Part shown: in pieces, positions 1 to 25,590 of the stretch
Layout of the letters: each line of letters opens with the position of its first letter
How positions within the stretch are numbered: the stretch's first letter is position 1
From: Cristatella mucedo
Lineage: Eukaryota > Bryozoa > Phylactolaemata > Cristatellidae
Assembly (NCBI GenBank): GCA_009760855.2
Contig: WPIO01000044.1
Location: 1,278,001 to 1,342,000 of the forward strand
Direction: 5' to 3'
DNA: 64,000 bases
The notes under the pieces: model-generated
Database searches by the model: none
Told to the model about the DNA's origin: nothing
Seen by the model: only the letters and a program-made list of their open reading frames with translations
Made by a program: the position numbers and the translations under genes

Positions 1-200
1 CACCCCTAACCATGTTATTATTGTTGTTTATTGAGCATGCTACCACTAACCATTCGATCGTGCTTCCTTTGCAGCAAATGTCAAGTGCCTAGAAAGAGAT
101 TAAGTTCTCTGAGGGTGCTATATCAAATGCATTATTCTTTTTTATTAGTGTCTAGAAAGAGATTTCGTAGATCTAAGGGTACTATCCTGTTTAATGACGA
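1..200 (+). mobile_element. LINE-A 3' end fragment
   Basis: The 3' untranslated end of the LINE-A family, running in from the left edge. It has the repeated CACCCCTAACCATGTTATT segment, then the hairpin region (AAGTGCCTAGAAAGAGATT ... CTCTGAGGGTGCT). A second partial copy of the hairpin region follows at about 150-180. It lies beyond the last visible NDUFS1 exon, probably in an intron. No coding capacity remains. Confidence 0.75.
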
Positions 201-295
201 TTATTCCTGCACACTCATGAGTCAACAGTAACTGGACTACAGGCTACAGCTAGAGTGTAGCTAAGTGCTGAGCTATGAGCAAGAATGCTGCTCAC

Positions 296-13448
<13,153 letters not shown>

Positions 13449-13921
13449 AACGGTTTCAGCTTGGCATGCGGTTTGAAATGATCAACATGCATGTTCTTTC
13501 AAGCAGTACGCAGCGATTTGGTTCGAGCACAGGGAAGTAAATTTATAGCCGACGCTTTAAAAGCCCCGTGTTGGGAGCCGATCGAAGAGTAGTCTAGATA
13601 GTTCAATCGACAGAGCACCTGAGCGATAGCCCAAAGGTTGGGTGATCGCTCTTCGCGCGAGGCAAAATTCTTATATAAGACATTTTTTAGCCCGTGGCAA
13701 CTGCTGGCATCCGGTCAATCTGCACATAGAACAATCCCCTACCCTGACTGCCAGGAATTGATGACTGACACATCGCTGCAACTCGGTCCATGGTCCATTC
13801 AACATTACTTTCAATGGAGAGTGGTTCTAACTAGGGCCGTCTCAGGGCACCTTTGTTTTTCAGGTTAGCCAGCTGATAGCTTCTGAGCTGGCTGTTGTCA
13901 GGGCCCTGATCTGCTACCTGT

Positions 13922-13980
13922 CAGCACACAGAGGACAGCATGCAAGGGGACAGCACGCAAGAGGACAGTACACAGAGGAA
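13922..13980 (+). repeat. Degenerate 14-15 bp tandem array
   Basis: Four units of the form CAGCACRCARRRGGA in a row (CAGCACACAGAGGA, CAGCATGCAAGGGGA, CAGCACGCAAGAGGA, CAGTACACAGAGGAA). Confidence 0.85.
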
Positions 13981-14192
13981 GCGTAAGCACCAGTAACGAA
14001 AGGAGGGACGACTTTTCGTTGCTTCTCAATTCAAGATGGCCCACCACCAGAAATTACAATCTGAAGAGGATGTTGCATCGGCGACATCTTCCACGCTGCT
14101 GCACTGCAGCCTCGGCCCCTAAGAGGGAGCGTGGGATTACCACTTTTTTCAATGTCTGCCGCGCACAGCCACTGCTGCCAGGATTAGAAGTG

Positions 14193-14226
14193 AAGAGCCC
14201 AACGGCCAGACGGCCGTTGGGCTCTT
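14193..14226. repeat. Perfect 15-bp hairpin
   Basis: AAGAGCCCAACGGCC at 14193-14207, the loop AGAC, then its exact reverse complement at 14212-14226. An AGATGCATAAGGCTGA duplication follows at about 14228-14260. Confidence 0.95.
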
Positions 14227-15671
14227 GCAGATGCATAAGGCTGAGCAGATGCATAAGGCTGATGCAGAAGCTGCGTGCACTTTCCTAACTTGCTGACGTG
14301 CACATATTCATTTAATGCTCACAACGAATGGCAAGTGCCACCCACCAATGTGAAGTGAATTACTGTCGCAAGAGAGCACACAGTAGCACCACATACACGT
14401 AAAAGCAAGCCGAGCAAACATGTCAGAGCTAACTCGCTGAGACAGTGGTGTGGTGGGACAGAAGCTTGCCAAAAAGAGATGCACAAGAATCGAGTCGGTA
14501 CCTAAAAAATGGCAATCGAAGACGACACCTGACAGATCCTAGGTAAAGCACAGGAAAAGAGACCTGGACTTGGGCAAAAGCACTTATAAAAACGAGAGCT
14601 CTCTCGGACGTAAGCACTCATAAACACGAAAGCTATCTCAAATAACGGGAGCAGGTCACTCAATTGAAAATGAGTCGCGAAGAGTATCAACAGCAAGACA
14701 GCAACATTACGTACCGCTCAATTTCCATGACGGCACACAACGGGACCTGGCAAGCCACCGAAGTGGCTGCGCAGCCAACATTCTAAAAATGAGAGAGACA
14801 AGCAATGGCAAAGCTAGCAGTGCTACACACAGAAGCAGGCAAGCAAGGACATTGGCACACAAATTGAAGGCTGAAGTTTGTCGATGAAGGCCATGTCGAC
14901 CACTGCTTTTTTGTGGCAGGTCCCACAGTGAAAGAATGCCTCAAATCCAGAGTAGGATTGCGGACTGGTCCTCCCACAAACGGCAAATGTGCTTCCTCAT
15001 CAGCACATTTAGTGGCTGAAGACATGCATTCATCCTATCAATTGAACCATGGACAGACAGGTTTAATATAGTCTTCTCCCAGCCCTTGATGAGCGCATAC
15101 GATACAGTTCTCCTGATCATCTGGTACATTAATTCACTGCATGCCATGGCTGGAACAAACGATTGTGCTCCTCAGGATTACCACATTACCACATTGCAAA
15201 AACAATTCCCAACATCACGGTTGGCTCGTAGAAGGGAACATAGGTAACTTATAATGACCCACTTGCCTAATCCAGCAAAATCAAGCTTGAAGATAGAAAT
15301 CACTTCGGAAAATCGGGCAAAAATAAAGCAGTGAAAAGAAGTCACGAGAACTAATAGGGTAGTCAGCATGAATTTAGTCAAGTGTACTGCCGGTCCTATC
15401 AAAGACTTAGGAACGAATAGTTCCAGACCAGCTAAACTCACACGAAAAAACTTCAAACCTAGCAAGTAAGCTCCAGTTATGTTTACAAGCTAATCACCAC
15501 ACGGTCAGCATTGCTTCGAGTCTCTAAGGGCGTTCTCAGAAATGCAGAATTGAGTAAAGTCTTTCTGCTTGTTTTGCTTGAGCTTTCGGCAGTATGTGAT
15601 CAAATCCTTCTCTAGCGCCTCTCATCTTGCCTGGGCATCACTAGCACTGCAATACTAAGGTTTAAGTCCTA

Positions 15672-15825
15672 TCTGCCGAGCTGGTTTGGCTCAGTGGTTA
15701 AGGTGCTCGCCCTGACCAAGGTCTGCGCCGAGGTCGTGGGCTCGAGTCCCGAAGCATATGTGAAGCATCTGAATAGAGATTAAGTTCTCTTAGGGCACTA
15801 TACAGATGAATGATATTTATTTCAG
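15672..15825 (+). repeat. SINE-1 copy, well preserved
   Basis: Head GAGCTGGTTTGGCTCAGTGG gives the A-box and GGGCTCGAGTCCC the B-box of a tRNA-derived promoter. The body ends in GAGATTAAGTTCTCTTAGGG and CACTATACAGATGAAT. The best sense-strand copy for defining the family. Confidence 0.85.
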
Positions 15826-15829
15826 TGGG

Positions 15830-16855
15830 AGACTGCAAAGCATTGATTTTGACGGACAAAAAAACCAAACACCCAGTGAGTCTCCATCGTAAGGGTTAGG
15901 GCTCTGTGCTTAATCCACTTTGTTCACAATGTATACTCTTCCTCTTGCCCTTGCCGATGTAATCGCCAAGCACAATCAAGGCTTTCTTGTATATGCCGAC
16001 GATGCACTGCTGCACCTATGCTTTAATCCCAATCAGCCCTCCTGCACGGCAAATTCTCTCAACTCCTTTGTTGCATGTTTTGCCGACATCTGCACTTGTA
16101 TGGCAGCAAAATTTCTCAAATTGAATGATACAACCAACTTACAAGTTATCGGCAAAGCTAATGTGACTAAGTGACCTTTCACTAGACGACAAAATCAGCT
16201 GCATGTAAAGTCTTTCAGCTATTTAAAATTACAAACATTTAGGCCTGCTTAAACAGGGATACTGTATCCAAGTTGTTCCATGGATTTTTGACATTCTCGA
16301 CTTTTTTAACTCACTGCTTGCAGGTCTTCCGGCCTATGCAATCAGGCGCTGACAGTTGACACAAGACTTCTGCCAGACTTGTCTGTTGTGAGCGACACAG
16401 TTACCACATTACACTACATCTCACAGGCCTACACTGGCTGCCCATCAAGCAGTGTGTCGACTTCAACGCCTTGCCACTCACTTTGAAGTCCCTTTGTTCA
16501 CTTTCTCCTGCCTCCCTATCACAGTAACTCCCTAATCAGGAAAGGCATCAGACCACCGGCTTTTCTGACTCAAATAGTTTAGCTGTGCCTCGAACCAACC
16601 TCAAATCCTTCTAAGATCATGCTCTTAGTTTGTATGTTCCTAAACCCTGTGATGTCAGTCTCAACTGACGTCACCACATCCCCTGACTTGACATTAAAAA
16701 GAAGCACCTGTTACTCACAGTTCGCTGGGTAATAGTGATTTACTCTTTGTGTGTTTATTCATGCTCACACCATACATGTTACCACTAACCATATTGTCAT
16801 GCTTCTTTAATGCATATGTACAGTACGTATTATTATTATTATTAATTACTATTAG
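15830..16855 (+). mobile_element. LINE-A reverse-transcriptase copy, decayed
   Basis: YTLPLALADVIAKHNQGF and the catalytic box as YADDALLHLCFNP (normally YADDTQLYLCF) at 15930-16030, then the rest of the domain in broken frames to about 16690 and the ATT tail at 16832-16850. Has stops and frameshifts; the 5' half is missing. Confidence 0.85.
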
Positions 16856-16859
16856 TGTG

Positions 16860-17455
16860 TGCGTGCAGTAGCACTTAGTATGGCCATTTGTTGAAAGCAG
16901 AACAGACATAGTGTCAGCATGCATGAGCATACAAAGGGCAATTTACATTAACTTTGGAAACGCTGAGAAGAACCGGTGGGTTGCTTGCTTCTTTTCAAAT
17001 CCTGTAAAGCCGGTGGATGTAGTGACGCCAGTCAGGAAAGGGTTTCAGCTTTTGGAGCATACAAACTGACAGCACTGTCTTCAAAGGATTTGAAATTGGC
17101 TAGGGCACAGCTAAACGATTGAGTTAGAAGAGTGGGTGTTACGAAAAGCCTAATTGGTACTAGGAAGAATTTCGGGTAGATAGGCCTTAGCAAGAGAATG
17201 AAGGGACCCAAACTTTGAACTCAACACACTGCTTGATGGGAGCCAGTGCAGGTGAGTGAGAAGTGAAGTACTCTTGCAGTCACGAAGTTCACGGTAGACA
17301 AGCCTAGCTGCAGAGTTTTTCACAAACTGTGTGCGTCTTCTTGCAAAGGCACTGAGACATGTGAGTAGTAAGTTACATAAAAGTAGTTGTGAATTCTCAC
17401 TCAGCTCATACGACTGCAGGCCAGAGCTTTGTAACGACAGCAAAATCAAACCATG
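16860..17455 (-). mobile_element. LINE-A 3' copy, inverted against its neighbour
   Basis: Minus-strand remnant with NSAARLVYRELRDCKSTSLL and LTHLHWLPSS at 17150-17350. It meets the plus-strand copy tail to tail at the ATT tract near 16850. Confidence 0.75.
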
Positions 17456-17769
17456 CGAATGTTAGATCGTGAGCGTGAACGTGTTCCAAAGACGACCCAA
17501 GTGCGTGGTACTGAAGATTCTGCAGAACTAGGGGTGGCTTTTGATCGGGCTCAGCCAATGCCAGGGAATGGCTTAGCATCAACATAGATGTTGAGAAAAC
17601 AATCGTACAAAGCTAAGCTTTGAATCTAGCAGAACAAGATCGTGGCTGCCTAGCAGCGTTAGAGTGCATTACAACAAAATACAAGCCGGGTGCCAACTTC
17701 AATTATTTGAAGACAACAAGCTCTATACTAAATCTCGTTTCCGGGATCCAACAGTTTTAAAGTTGACTG

Positions 17770-18250
17770 GTGAGCGACAGCGGGAACGCGTATAATAAAC
17801 AGAACTACGCAGTTAGCAGACCATGAAATCGATCGTCATCTGAATTAAAACAGAAAAGCGATTAGCGACCGCAGGCGTCGCACACTCTCGCGGAGGCACA
17901 GCTGGTGCCTAACGAGACCTTCCGCGGAAATTTGTGACCAATAAGCAAACGAATAGCAGGCGAATTGCACTGCCTTGACCTTAGCTAAATTGTAAGACAC
18001 ACAACGTCACGCGTGTTCACAAAAGTGGGAAGAATGCAGCGCTTTACCTGGCTCGGTGGCCCACCGACGAGCGGAAGCGGTATGGCTGAGCGCTTCTTCC
18101 GGTTGCTGCGGGTCCTGGCCGTCGAGTTGAGGTGGGGGGGGGGGGGGGTGAGTTGCCCGGGTCGGCGGTCAGCGGCAGCTAGTTACTGCTTTATGCATAA
18201 CAAAACTCAGTCGCAAGAAAATCTGAAATGCCGAGATTCATAGGACCAGT
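17770..18250. other. CpG-rich stretch with a possible first exon
   Basis: CpG dinucleotides are common here, unlike the flanks. On the plus strand an ATG at 18033 opens MQRFTWLGGPPTSGSGMAER up to a G tract (18132-18148). On the minus strand CGAGCCAG|GTAAAG could be the donor of a leader exon. Neither is supported by homology. It may be a promoter. Confidence 0.25.
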
Positions 18251-18309
18251 TTTTTTATTATCTATGGGCCATTAAGATAAGATCGACAGAACATACCCTT
18301 CTGGTTAAC

Positions 18310-18720
18310 TCTCACGTTCTGGATGCAGGCAAAAATAATAACTATTATTATAACAACAATGATAAAGCAGCTGTATAGCTCCAAAAGAGAACAAAGTATA
18401 ATCTTGGAACTTAAAATAAGCTTTCAGAGAAAAATTTCAATATGTTTTGTTTAGTGATAGCATGCACAGCGTCAGTACGTACAAGCACACAAAGGAAATC
18501 CACACTGACGCAGCAATACTGCGAGGAACAGCTTCTTGCCGTAAAGACATAGGATTTCATGACGTCAGTAAGTATGAAATTCAATGCTTTGGGAGCATAC
18601 AAGCTACAGGCCTTCGACATGCTGTTATCAATCATTCGCACTTGTTGGCTTTGTCCGAATAGGTAGGTAATAATTAGTAACAAAGCATGGATGCTTGGTT
18701 CTAACTTCATATATCTTATT
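18310..18720 (-). mobile_element. LINE-A/C 3' end remnant, very decayed
   Basis: Reversed AATAATAACTATTATTATAA tail, then TATAGCTCCAAAAGAGAAC and the reversed 3' segment with ATAGCATGCACAGCGTCAGT. Coding traces are almost lost. Confidence 0.5.
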
Positions 18721-19730
18721 ATATTGTATTGTCTAATGTTTTAACTTCTCTGTGATTATTTATTGCTTTTATCAATAGACGCAGGAGCACCTCTCGTCTC
18801 AGCCCTATTGTTCAACCGCTGTTACATGGTTCTTGCCCGTTCCGTCGGCTTCGTACGACCAAGAGATATAATTTCTGCAAGAACTAAGAATGCACAACGT
18901 TTTATCAAGATGGCCTACAAATTGAATTTCAGCTTACAAAATAATCTTTTAAATTTAATGTGCACAGTGAGGTTTTTGTTATAGTTCATTGAAAGATTAC
19001 TCATGTTGATTAGGTTGTAAGAAGTAGTCGTTTACGTTACTTGTCAGCAGAGGAAGAGAGACCATGGATATAGCTACACCTAAGGTATCTGACATAAACA
19101 AGCAGAAAAATCTTAGCGAGCGACAGTTATTTATTTGAAATTACGTAGCTGGATGAAGCGATCGAGAACTTTTGTCAACATCTCGGGAGAGATACGTCGG
19201 CGAGGAGGAAAGTACTGGCAGAATGTGACTCATGCGAACTGAACTGCATACGGATACCTGCTGCCTAGTACTATGGTTCATACGTGGCCAGTTAGAAGAT
19301 TCTCACAAAAAGCGTGGCAAAACTGCCGGAATGATTTATGCAAGCGCAATTTTACTACACCAAGATATAGTAGCGCTAGAGCAAAAAAAGAGTACGGACG
19401 CGCACTCGTCGTAGTCGTCCGAGATAATGTTTTGCCAACAGAGTGTGTTCGCGGAGTTGACGTAGCCAGGACTACGTCAAGGAGGGAGCCCTACGCTGAT
19501 CGTTTCAGAAGCAGCCGATCGAGGAAAGCGAATGTTTATTAAGTCTGCCAAGCCGCCCAGCATGTAGGTCGAAGGGGACCAGCTGGCCATCACCTCAGCT
19601 CCCGCCGCCGTCACCTTCAGGCTTTTGAATCAGGAAGTGCGAGCATTTTCTAATGCTGTCGCACCGTAGCCGAGTGACCAACTTATTAGAGGGGCGATGC
19701 TGTTTTTGGGGAAGCTAAATGAGTTCTTTT
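18721..19730. other. Unassigned intergenic
   Basis: I see no gene or known repeat except a 9-bp perfect hairpin at 19457-19480 (TTGACGTAG, loop CCAGGA, CTACGTCAA). Confidence 0.5.
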
Positions 19731-19734
19731 AAGT

Positions 19735-19975
19735 AAGTTCCTTTATGTGCTTATGCGTACTGACACTGTGCACGCTGCCAGTAACTACACTTGCAGGCTG
19801 ACCGTTCGCAGGCCACCTTTAACCATGTTTATTCTTGTTGTTTATCGAGCATGCTACCACTAACCATCCGATCAATTTTCCTTTGCAGCAAATGTAAAGC
19901 GCCTAAAAAGAGATTGAGTTCTCCGAGGGCGCTTTATCGAGTGTGTCGGTATGTTATGTCATGTTATGTTATGTT
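19735..19975 (+). mobile_element. LINE-A 3' end fragment
   Basis: TTATGTGCTTATGCGTACTG to the hairpin AAGCGCCTAAAAAGAGATTG ... CGAGGGCGCTTTATCGAGTG. The usual (TTA)n tail is replaced by TATGTTATGTCATGTTATG. Confidence 0.8.
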
Positions 19976-20154
19976 CTTCTTACTATACGCTTTTAAAAAG
20001 TCTGCCGATGCGTTCGCCTTCGATGCGAAGCTCCAGGCTTTCCAAACGCGGGGACATTTTTCTCTTTGGACAATTATGCCTTAGGGAAACTACAGGATGG
20101 GGCGTCTTCTTCGGCATGGAGCTTTATGCTCTTCCAAAATGGGGGATTATGGAA

Positions 20155-20310
20155 CGACGGCTTGCCAAGGGGCTAACTCTTCACGATTCAGGTCGTGGGT
20201 TCGAGTCCTCCAGTGGCGAGATCCTTCATTGTCCACCGCAAGCGTGGCGATAGCCGGTAAGGCTCGTCTGCCGCTGTAAAAAATGTTGCTGTTTAATCAG
20301 CTAATCTAAC
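20155..20310 (+). repeat. SINE-2 copy
   Basis: CAGGTCGTGGGTTCGAGTCC gives the B-box; CCGCAAGCGTGGCGATAGCC, AAGGCTCGTCTGCCGCTGTA and TTTAATCAGCTAATC complete the body. Confidence 0.8.
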
Positions 20311-23300
20311 GTGCAGTGGCTACAGAGAAATTGTACGATAATCTATTACCAAAGCAGCACAAAATCAGTAGCTTCGTAGTAAGGGCTTTCAGTCGTTCTT
20401 CCGGAGGTAGCCTTAACATTTGAGCCGATTTGAGCTCTGAGCCACGGAGCCATTAGTGTTAGCTAGCGACCATTGCCGCTATTGAACGCCGTAAGCATCC
20501 GTTGCGGTCGTATATACTCGTCTGCGCTATGGATGGGGAGTTTTTATGTCAAGGTAGGAGGTGCCCTTCGTCGCTGCCATGCTCCGCTACTGCTGGTATA
20601 TCTTTTCGCATCGATGGTGCACCTTACAGGTCGCTCACAAGCCGCGTTACAAGATTCAGGCGTCGCCAGTATTCGTCGCGCGTCGGCTGGGACTAGCAAC
20701 GTTATGAGTCCTGGGTTTGCGGCCTAGTTACTATCCGGATGCAAAGGCCGCTACACCTCGTTTGCAGCAATTACAATATGCAAATGCGCCAGCCGCTTGA
20801 GTTCGACTCGATCGACCTCCAAAGGAGTCTCGACCTACAGGTTGAGAGCTTTAACGGGTCTTTCCGGCCGGCGCACCCCTTCCGCGTGCACATGCGGTGC
20901 TTCTTTAGAGGGAGCCTACGAGTTCTCTTAGCTGGGGCTGCGCAAACCGGCCTAGCAGTGCCTTTCACAGCGCAGCTTCAGGCCGTCCAAATTAAGGCTT
21001 TTTAGGCACCGTCTAAGCAGGCTTCCGCAGGAGACCCGTCGGCGCTCATACTGGGACTCCTCCAAAAAGGGGCGTAACGATTCGCCTGGGGGAGGGGGGG
21101 GCTGAAGAGCCTTTTCTGGGCGGCGCTGGTTCAGCGAAAAAAAACAGCGTCTGGTTCCAGAAGAGGCTCGACGGTTTCTTTTCCGAAGAAGCTAACTCGA
21201 TTGCACGCTGAAGGGTGATGAGCTAGCTAAGGAGAAGAGCGCACATCCGAATCTCAGGAGGAGAGCGCACGCTCGAAAAGCTGCGCACCGAGCATGCGCA
21301 GCTTCGAGACCGGGAAACTTTGCGACCGGAAAACGAGAACTTCGCGACCCGGGCTCCCGAAGAGCACGACGGGGGCTGCCGGGCCCGCACGTATCAGGGC
21401 CGAGCGCTTCTATAATCTTCCGGCTGCTGCTCGGCCGGAAAACATTATCCTTTTTAGTTCAGCTACGTACATTGCTAAATGGCAGTGACTTGTGCGCACT
21501 TACCTCTGCAAGTCGGCTAAGGATGCGAACTTGCGGCCAAGTGGTTTCCAGCTGCTTCAGCTCGCGATCGCAGTGCTGTTTAATCAGCTATGTCTATTAA
21601 GACTGCAAGCCTCGCTAAAGAGCCCAGCGGTCCCGCTCCGGATGGCTAGCAGGCTTTCGGTAAGGATTGCCGAGGTTGGAGAGGCTTGCCGGCGGCTCAT
21701 CTACGGCGTACGTCTTCAATTCGTCTCGCCGTAGGGAGGTGACCTTTTATCAGATGGGGCTAACAATATTGCAGGTGCACACTCTAGCTTAGGTGGAGCT
21801 TTTCAGAGCTCGCTATCCCAGCACCTGCGTCTTCAACAGTTAATACGGCAATCCACAGCCAGAACATTAGGCATATCTGGAAAAATTAAGCTTTCCTTCG
21901 TATTCATACGCCCGTTTTCGTTGCTAAACAACTTTTGCCATATGCATCATACAGTTAGGCTGTACTGGAAGCAATTCTTCGGCCCAATGGAAAATCTTCT
22001 TGAGATCACTACAGACCTGCAATTTGAATAATTATTAGCGGTCTCACGGGTATGATGTCAACTTCATTAGTTCTTTCTGTGCCGTCTGCACGGAGCTGCT
22101 TCACCGATTTTCTTTCTCCGGGAGTTTCTCGTCTTTTTAATAATGGCAAAATTTATTCAGATGTGTTGAGCTTGAGTAAAACAATTAAGGATCAGTAGAT
22201 TTTTATAGCCTGTTAGTGGCGGAAGTGCACGAATGAAAAAAGATTAAAATGGCCAGACAGTTACAATCAGCTGGTTTTTCTTTTACATCTGCTAGCACAT
22301 GTTTCTGTTTAAAATATACAATCTATTTGCGTTGCTCGATCGATTGAGCGTTTTGCTGTTGCTGTAATTTCTGTGGCTCCAGTTGAGCAGATGCAATTTA
22401 AGAAGAATCATGAAGCCTGGTGGAGATAACACTTTTTGCCGGTGCTTGGCAGTAAATTGTGACCTCAACAGTCCTCTCTCCCTAACTAGTGCCTAAGGAG
22501 AGGCTCGCTAGCTAGGGGATCCCAATGAGTCTGGCAGAAGGGGTGAGGCCTGGCTGGTCCCAAACAAAATGAAGCCGTTCAAGCCTCTTTTATCAAAACA
22601 TATCGTAAAACCTGTTCAAATTGGATTGACTATTTAGCAATCTCAAAACTTTATCAGCCTTTAAAGAGTAACGACTCTCCTTAAACCGAAGCTGACGGGG
22701 CTCTTTCGCAGCCTTTCGAGCTCCGCCTAAGAAAAGAAAGTGCTCTCTAGTCCCTCCCTCCCCCGCTAGAGAAACACCTGAATCTACGAAGCCGATAAGC
22801 TTCTAGAGCCGCTATCTGGAAACTTCATTTTTAATAACTTTACTAAATTCTTAAGCATGGTAGAACTCCATGAAATCTGGATAGCCACCCTCGGGGGGGG
22901 GGCGCTGCCGGGTTTACCGTTCGCATGGCCGTGATCCTACGCCAGAGCAACCGGAAACGGCGCGATTGGATGTAAAGGCCCTTGGGGTACTTGCAATACT
23001 AAGTGTTGGTTGGTCGTCGAGGCTTAGATGCCACAGAGCTCATTTAAAAAAGTTGCATTTGCTAGAGAGTCCTGAACCGGAGAGTTCTAAAAGCCTTTGG
23101 CCCAATCCCGATGAGGCCGTCATATAAAAAGAGCTCTACGGGCTCAGCACGAATTTATTTTTAGTATTCTTCTCAAACCTAGTGACCACTGCCGGAGACA
23201 TAGCGCGAAGGTTTGCATCAAGGATGCACAGCCGGTCAGACCAGAAATCTCTTCAGCTTCTTTTAAAAAGAAGTTGTGACCTGTTCTGGAATTAGAACCG

Positions 23301-24975
23301 ATTCTGCGTGCCTGCGATGCACAGATAAGATTGAATTTTCAGCGGCTATACAAGATAGTTATGCCCCGCTTTGGAAAAGTCAGAATATTAGCGTTGAAAG
23401 AGCCCCGCCCGGAGCCAGCTCAAATGTGCCGTCTGAAATGTGACTGACGCAATATATTTGAAGAGCCTGAAGCTACTGTGCCCCGGGAGGCTACATGCGA
23501 TCTCCCCTCAGGCTTATGCGATTCGATCAAACAAAACAAAACAAGGGCGGTCTGCTTCTTCAGTTGTAGCCTGCCAGAAGCTTCGCTTCGACGGCTGCGC
23601 ACCGCTTAACAGACTCTCTGGCTCTCTAGCAAAGTGATAGTTTCCCTTTTTGGAGCATCAAGCTCTGTTTAATAGGCGTGCCAGCCGGAGGCCTGTTTAG
23701 ACCCACCCGGTAGCTCAATTTAGAGAGCCATTCAGGATAACACTCAATGTGGATACCGTCGTAATGAGCTGGCAGTGACTCAAAAGCGAACAGCGCCCGA
23801 GAGCAAGCGAAAACTTAGGATGCCACGCAGATAATACCAGAAGGTATATTTAACGTATCGGGCTGTAAGAAGTATTATTGGATTGAATCTCAACGCCACG
23901 GCCACGATAATTGCTGACTGCAGGTCGCGGTCAGTTGTTTCCGAGCTTCAACTCGCAGGACACCCTAAAAAGTGCGTCAGGACTAGGAAGCTTGCTTTTC
24001 TAATAGGCGATGCTGTAGTGCGTCCCTCATCATGTGCTCGGAAATTGAGATGTCTGCTTTGATAACTGCTTACATTCTGAAAGTTTCATTAGAAAGACTA
24101 CCACCTCTACACATAGCCACCGCATCCGATCCATGTGTAAGATTAGAGACTAAGTTAAAAGTTTAATGTACATGTCCACGATTGCAGAAAATAAAGCAGC
24201 TTGGTGACGTGTGTAGCAACACAGACCCAAACGTGATCAGAAATAATCTTGCATATATCAAGGCATCAAGCTACACTGAAAATAAAGCTGTATTAGTCAC
24301 AAGAATGCACCTCAAGAAGTTTCACGAATGTACCTCGATCTACCGCAGTTCAACCTGTTGATATGTAAGCATACCCAGGCTAGGTTCGGTTGGCTGGAAT
24401 GGCGGTTATGTGATAAAGGTCAACGACTGGGCCGGGGCCTGACCTATAGGCGTGCTCGGATATGCGATGATACCGTGTTACTCTGGCTTTTGGAGACCTG
24501 ACGTTGGCCAGATAAATCGTGGTGTTGGACGCTCTCGGTGTCTCCAGTTATTCATCCGGATGGGTGTCGGACGTTCGCCAACGATGCGACCAATATCGCA
24601 AGGCGGCGAGAGCCCAATTCCCGAGTGGGGCTCAAGATAAGCACGCTCGTTGTTATGGCTTGCAAATTCCGAGTTTCCCTGTACCGAGTCGTTCGTAGCC
24701 CCCTCCTTGAGCTGGCGCACTCGGCGAGCAGAGGTCGCTACTTGCTCTGGTCCGAGACTGCCATTCTACTTCGGGAAGGCTGGCCTCTGTTATTTCTGTT
24801 CCCCGTAGCCTAGTGTACCAAGAGCCCCGGTAGCTCTGTTTAGTTCCCCTGTTGCTGTTGGCGCATGCGATACTGTTATAAAAGAGGTTTAACTGCCGCT
24901 CGTATTGCCCCAGCCCAGTGACACGGTGAGCTGGCGGCGTGGACAGGCCTGGGCGGAGGTGGCCAACCCGCCTAG
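20311..24975. other. Decayed, partly GC-rich stretch with coding-like shreds
   Basis: No intact gene. Short plus-strand stretches read as protein for 30-60 codons between stops and frameshifts. Examples are about 21,270-21,350 (a Leu/Arg/Glu-rich coiled-coil-like piece), 22,565-22,660 (frame containing TYRKTCSNWIDYLAISKL) and 23,440-23,637. Probably one or more old autonomous elements; the family cannot be named from what is left. Confidence 0.4.
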
Positions 24976-25082
24976 ATTCGGATGCACGGGGTACGGACAT
25001 TTCCCCTCTGGACGTTTCCCCCCACCCGGACATTTGCCGGCGGACATTTCCCACCCTGGGGTAGGACATTCCCCCGGGTATA

Positions 25083-25171
25083 TGGTTTAAGGGTGTTTAG
25101 TGTTTTTAGGGTTTAGTGTTTTAGGGTTTAATGTTTTTAGGGTTTAGTGTTTAGGGTTTTAGGGTTTAGGG
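25083..25171 (+). repeat. Degenerate TTTAGGG-like repeat
   Basis: GGTTTAGTGTTTTTAGGG-type units repeated about eight times with variable spacing, inside the fold-back element. Confidence 0.85.
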
Positions 25172-25491
25172 TGGGCTGTGCTTCCGCTGTCTTCATCCAC
25201 CCATTTTTGTATTCCGCGTACTAAAGCGTAGCGAAATCTCTTGAGATCGTGTTATACTCAGCAGACCTCTGAGGCTTCGCGCTCATTTGCAGGAATGTGC
25301 GGCACGCCATAGCTCGAGCCCCCGGTTTGACGGGTACGAACGCGTGCCTGGCGTCGTCGAGCGGGACCGAACTGCATAGCTCGCCGGAAGTCGGTGTCGC
25401 CGCTCGCTTCATTAGAAACCATTTTTTGAACCCATCCATCCTTCTAATCATACTGAGTTTATTTATTTTAATAGAGTGTGAACTTCATTTG

Positions 25492-25496
<5 letters not shown>

Positions 25497-25588
<92 letters not shown>
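25497..25588. repeat. (AT)n microsatellite
   Basis: About 90 bp of pure AT between the fold-back core and its right arm. Self-complementary and able to extrude a cruciform. Confidence 0.97.

Positions 25589-25590
<2 letters not shown>

Larger units (their letters stand above)
13449..15670. other. Intergenic stretch upstream of NDUFS1
   Basis: No gene is recognised. It holds a degenerate 15-bp tandem array at 13922-13980 and a perfect 15-bp hairpin at 14193-14226. 14300-15670 shows no clear homology. Confidence 0.55.

Noticed and set aside
14193-14226. GC hairpin as a bacterial-type terminator
   Set aside because: The window is animal nuclear DNA with spliced genes, and no run of T follows the stem.
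25083-25171. TTTAGGG-like block as a true telomere or chromosome fusion point
   Set aside because: Short, degenerate and enclosed within a transposon bounded by a target duplication.
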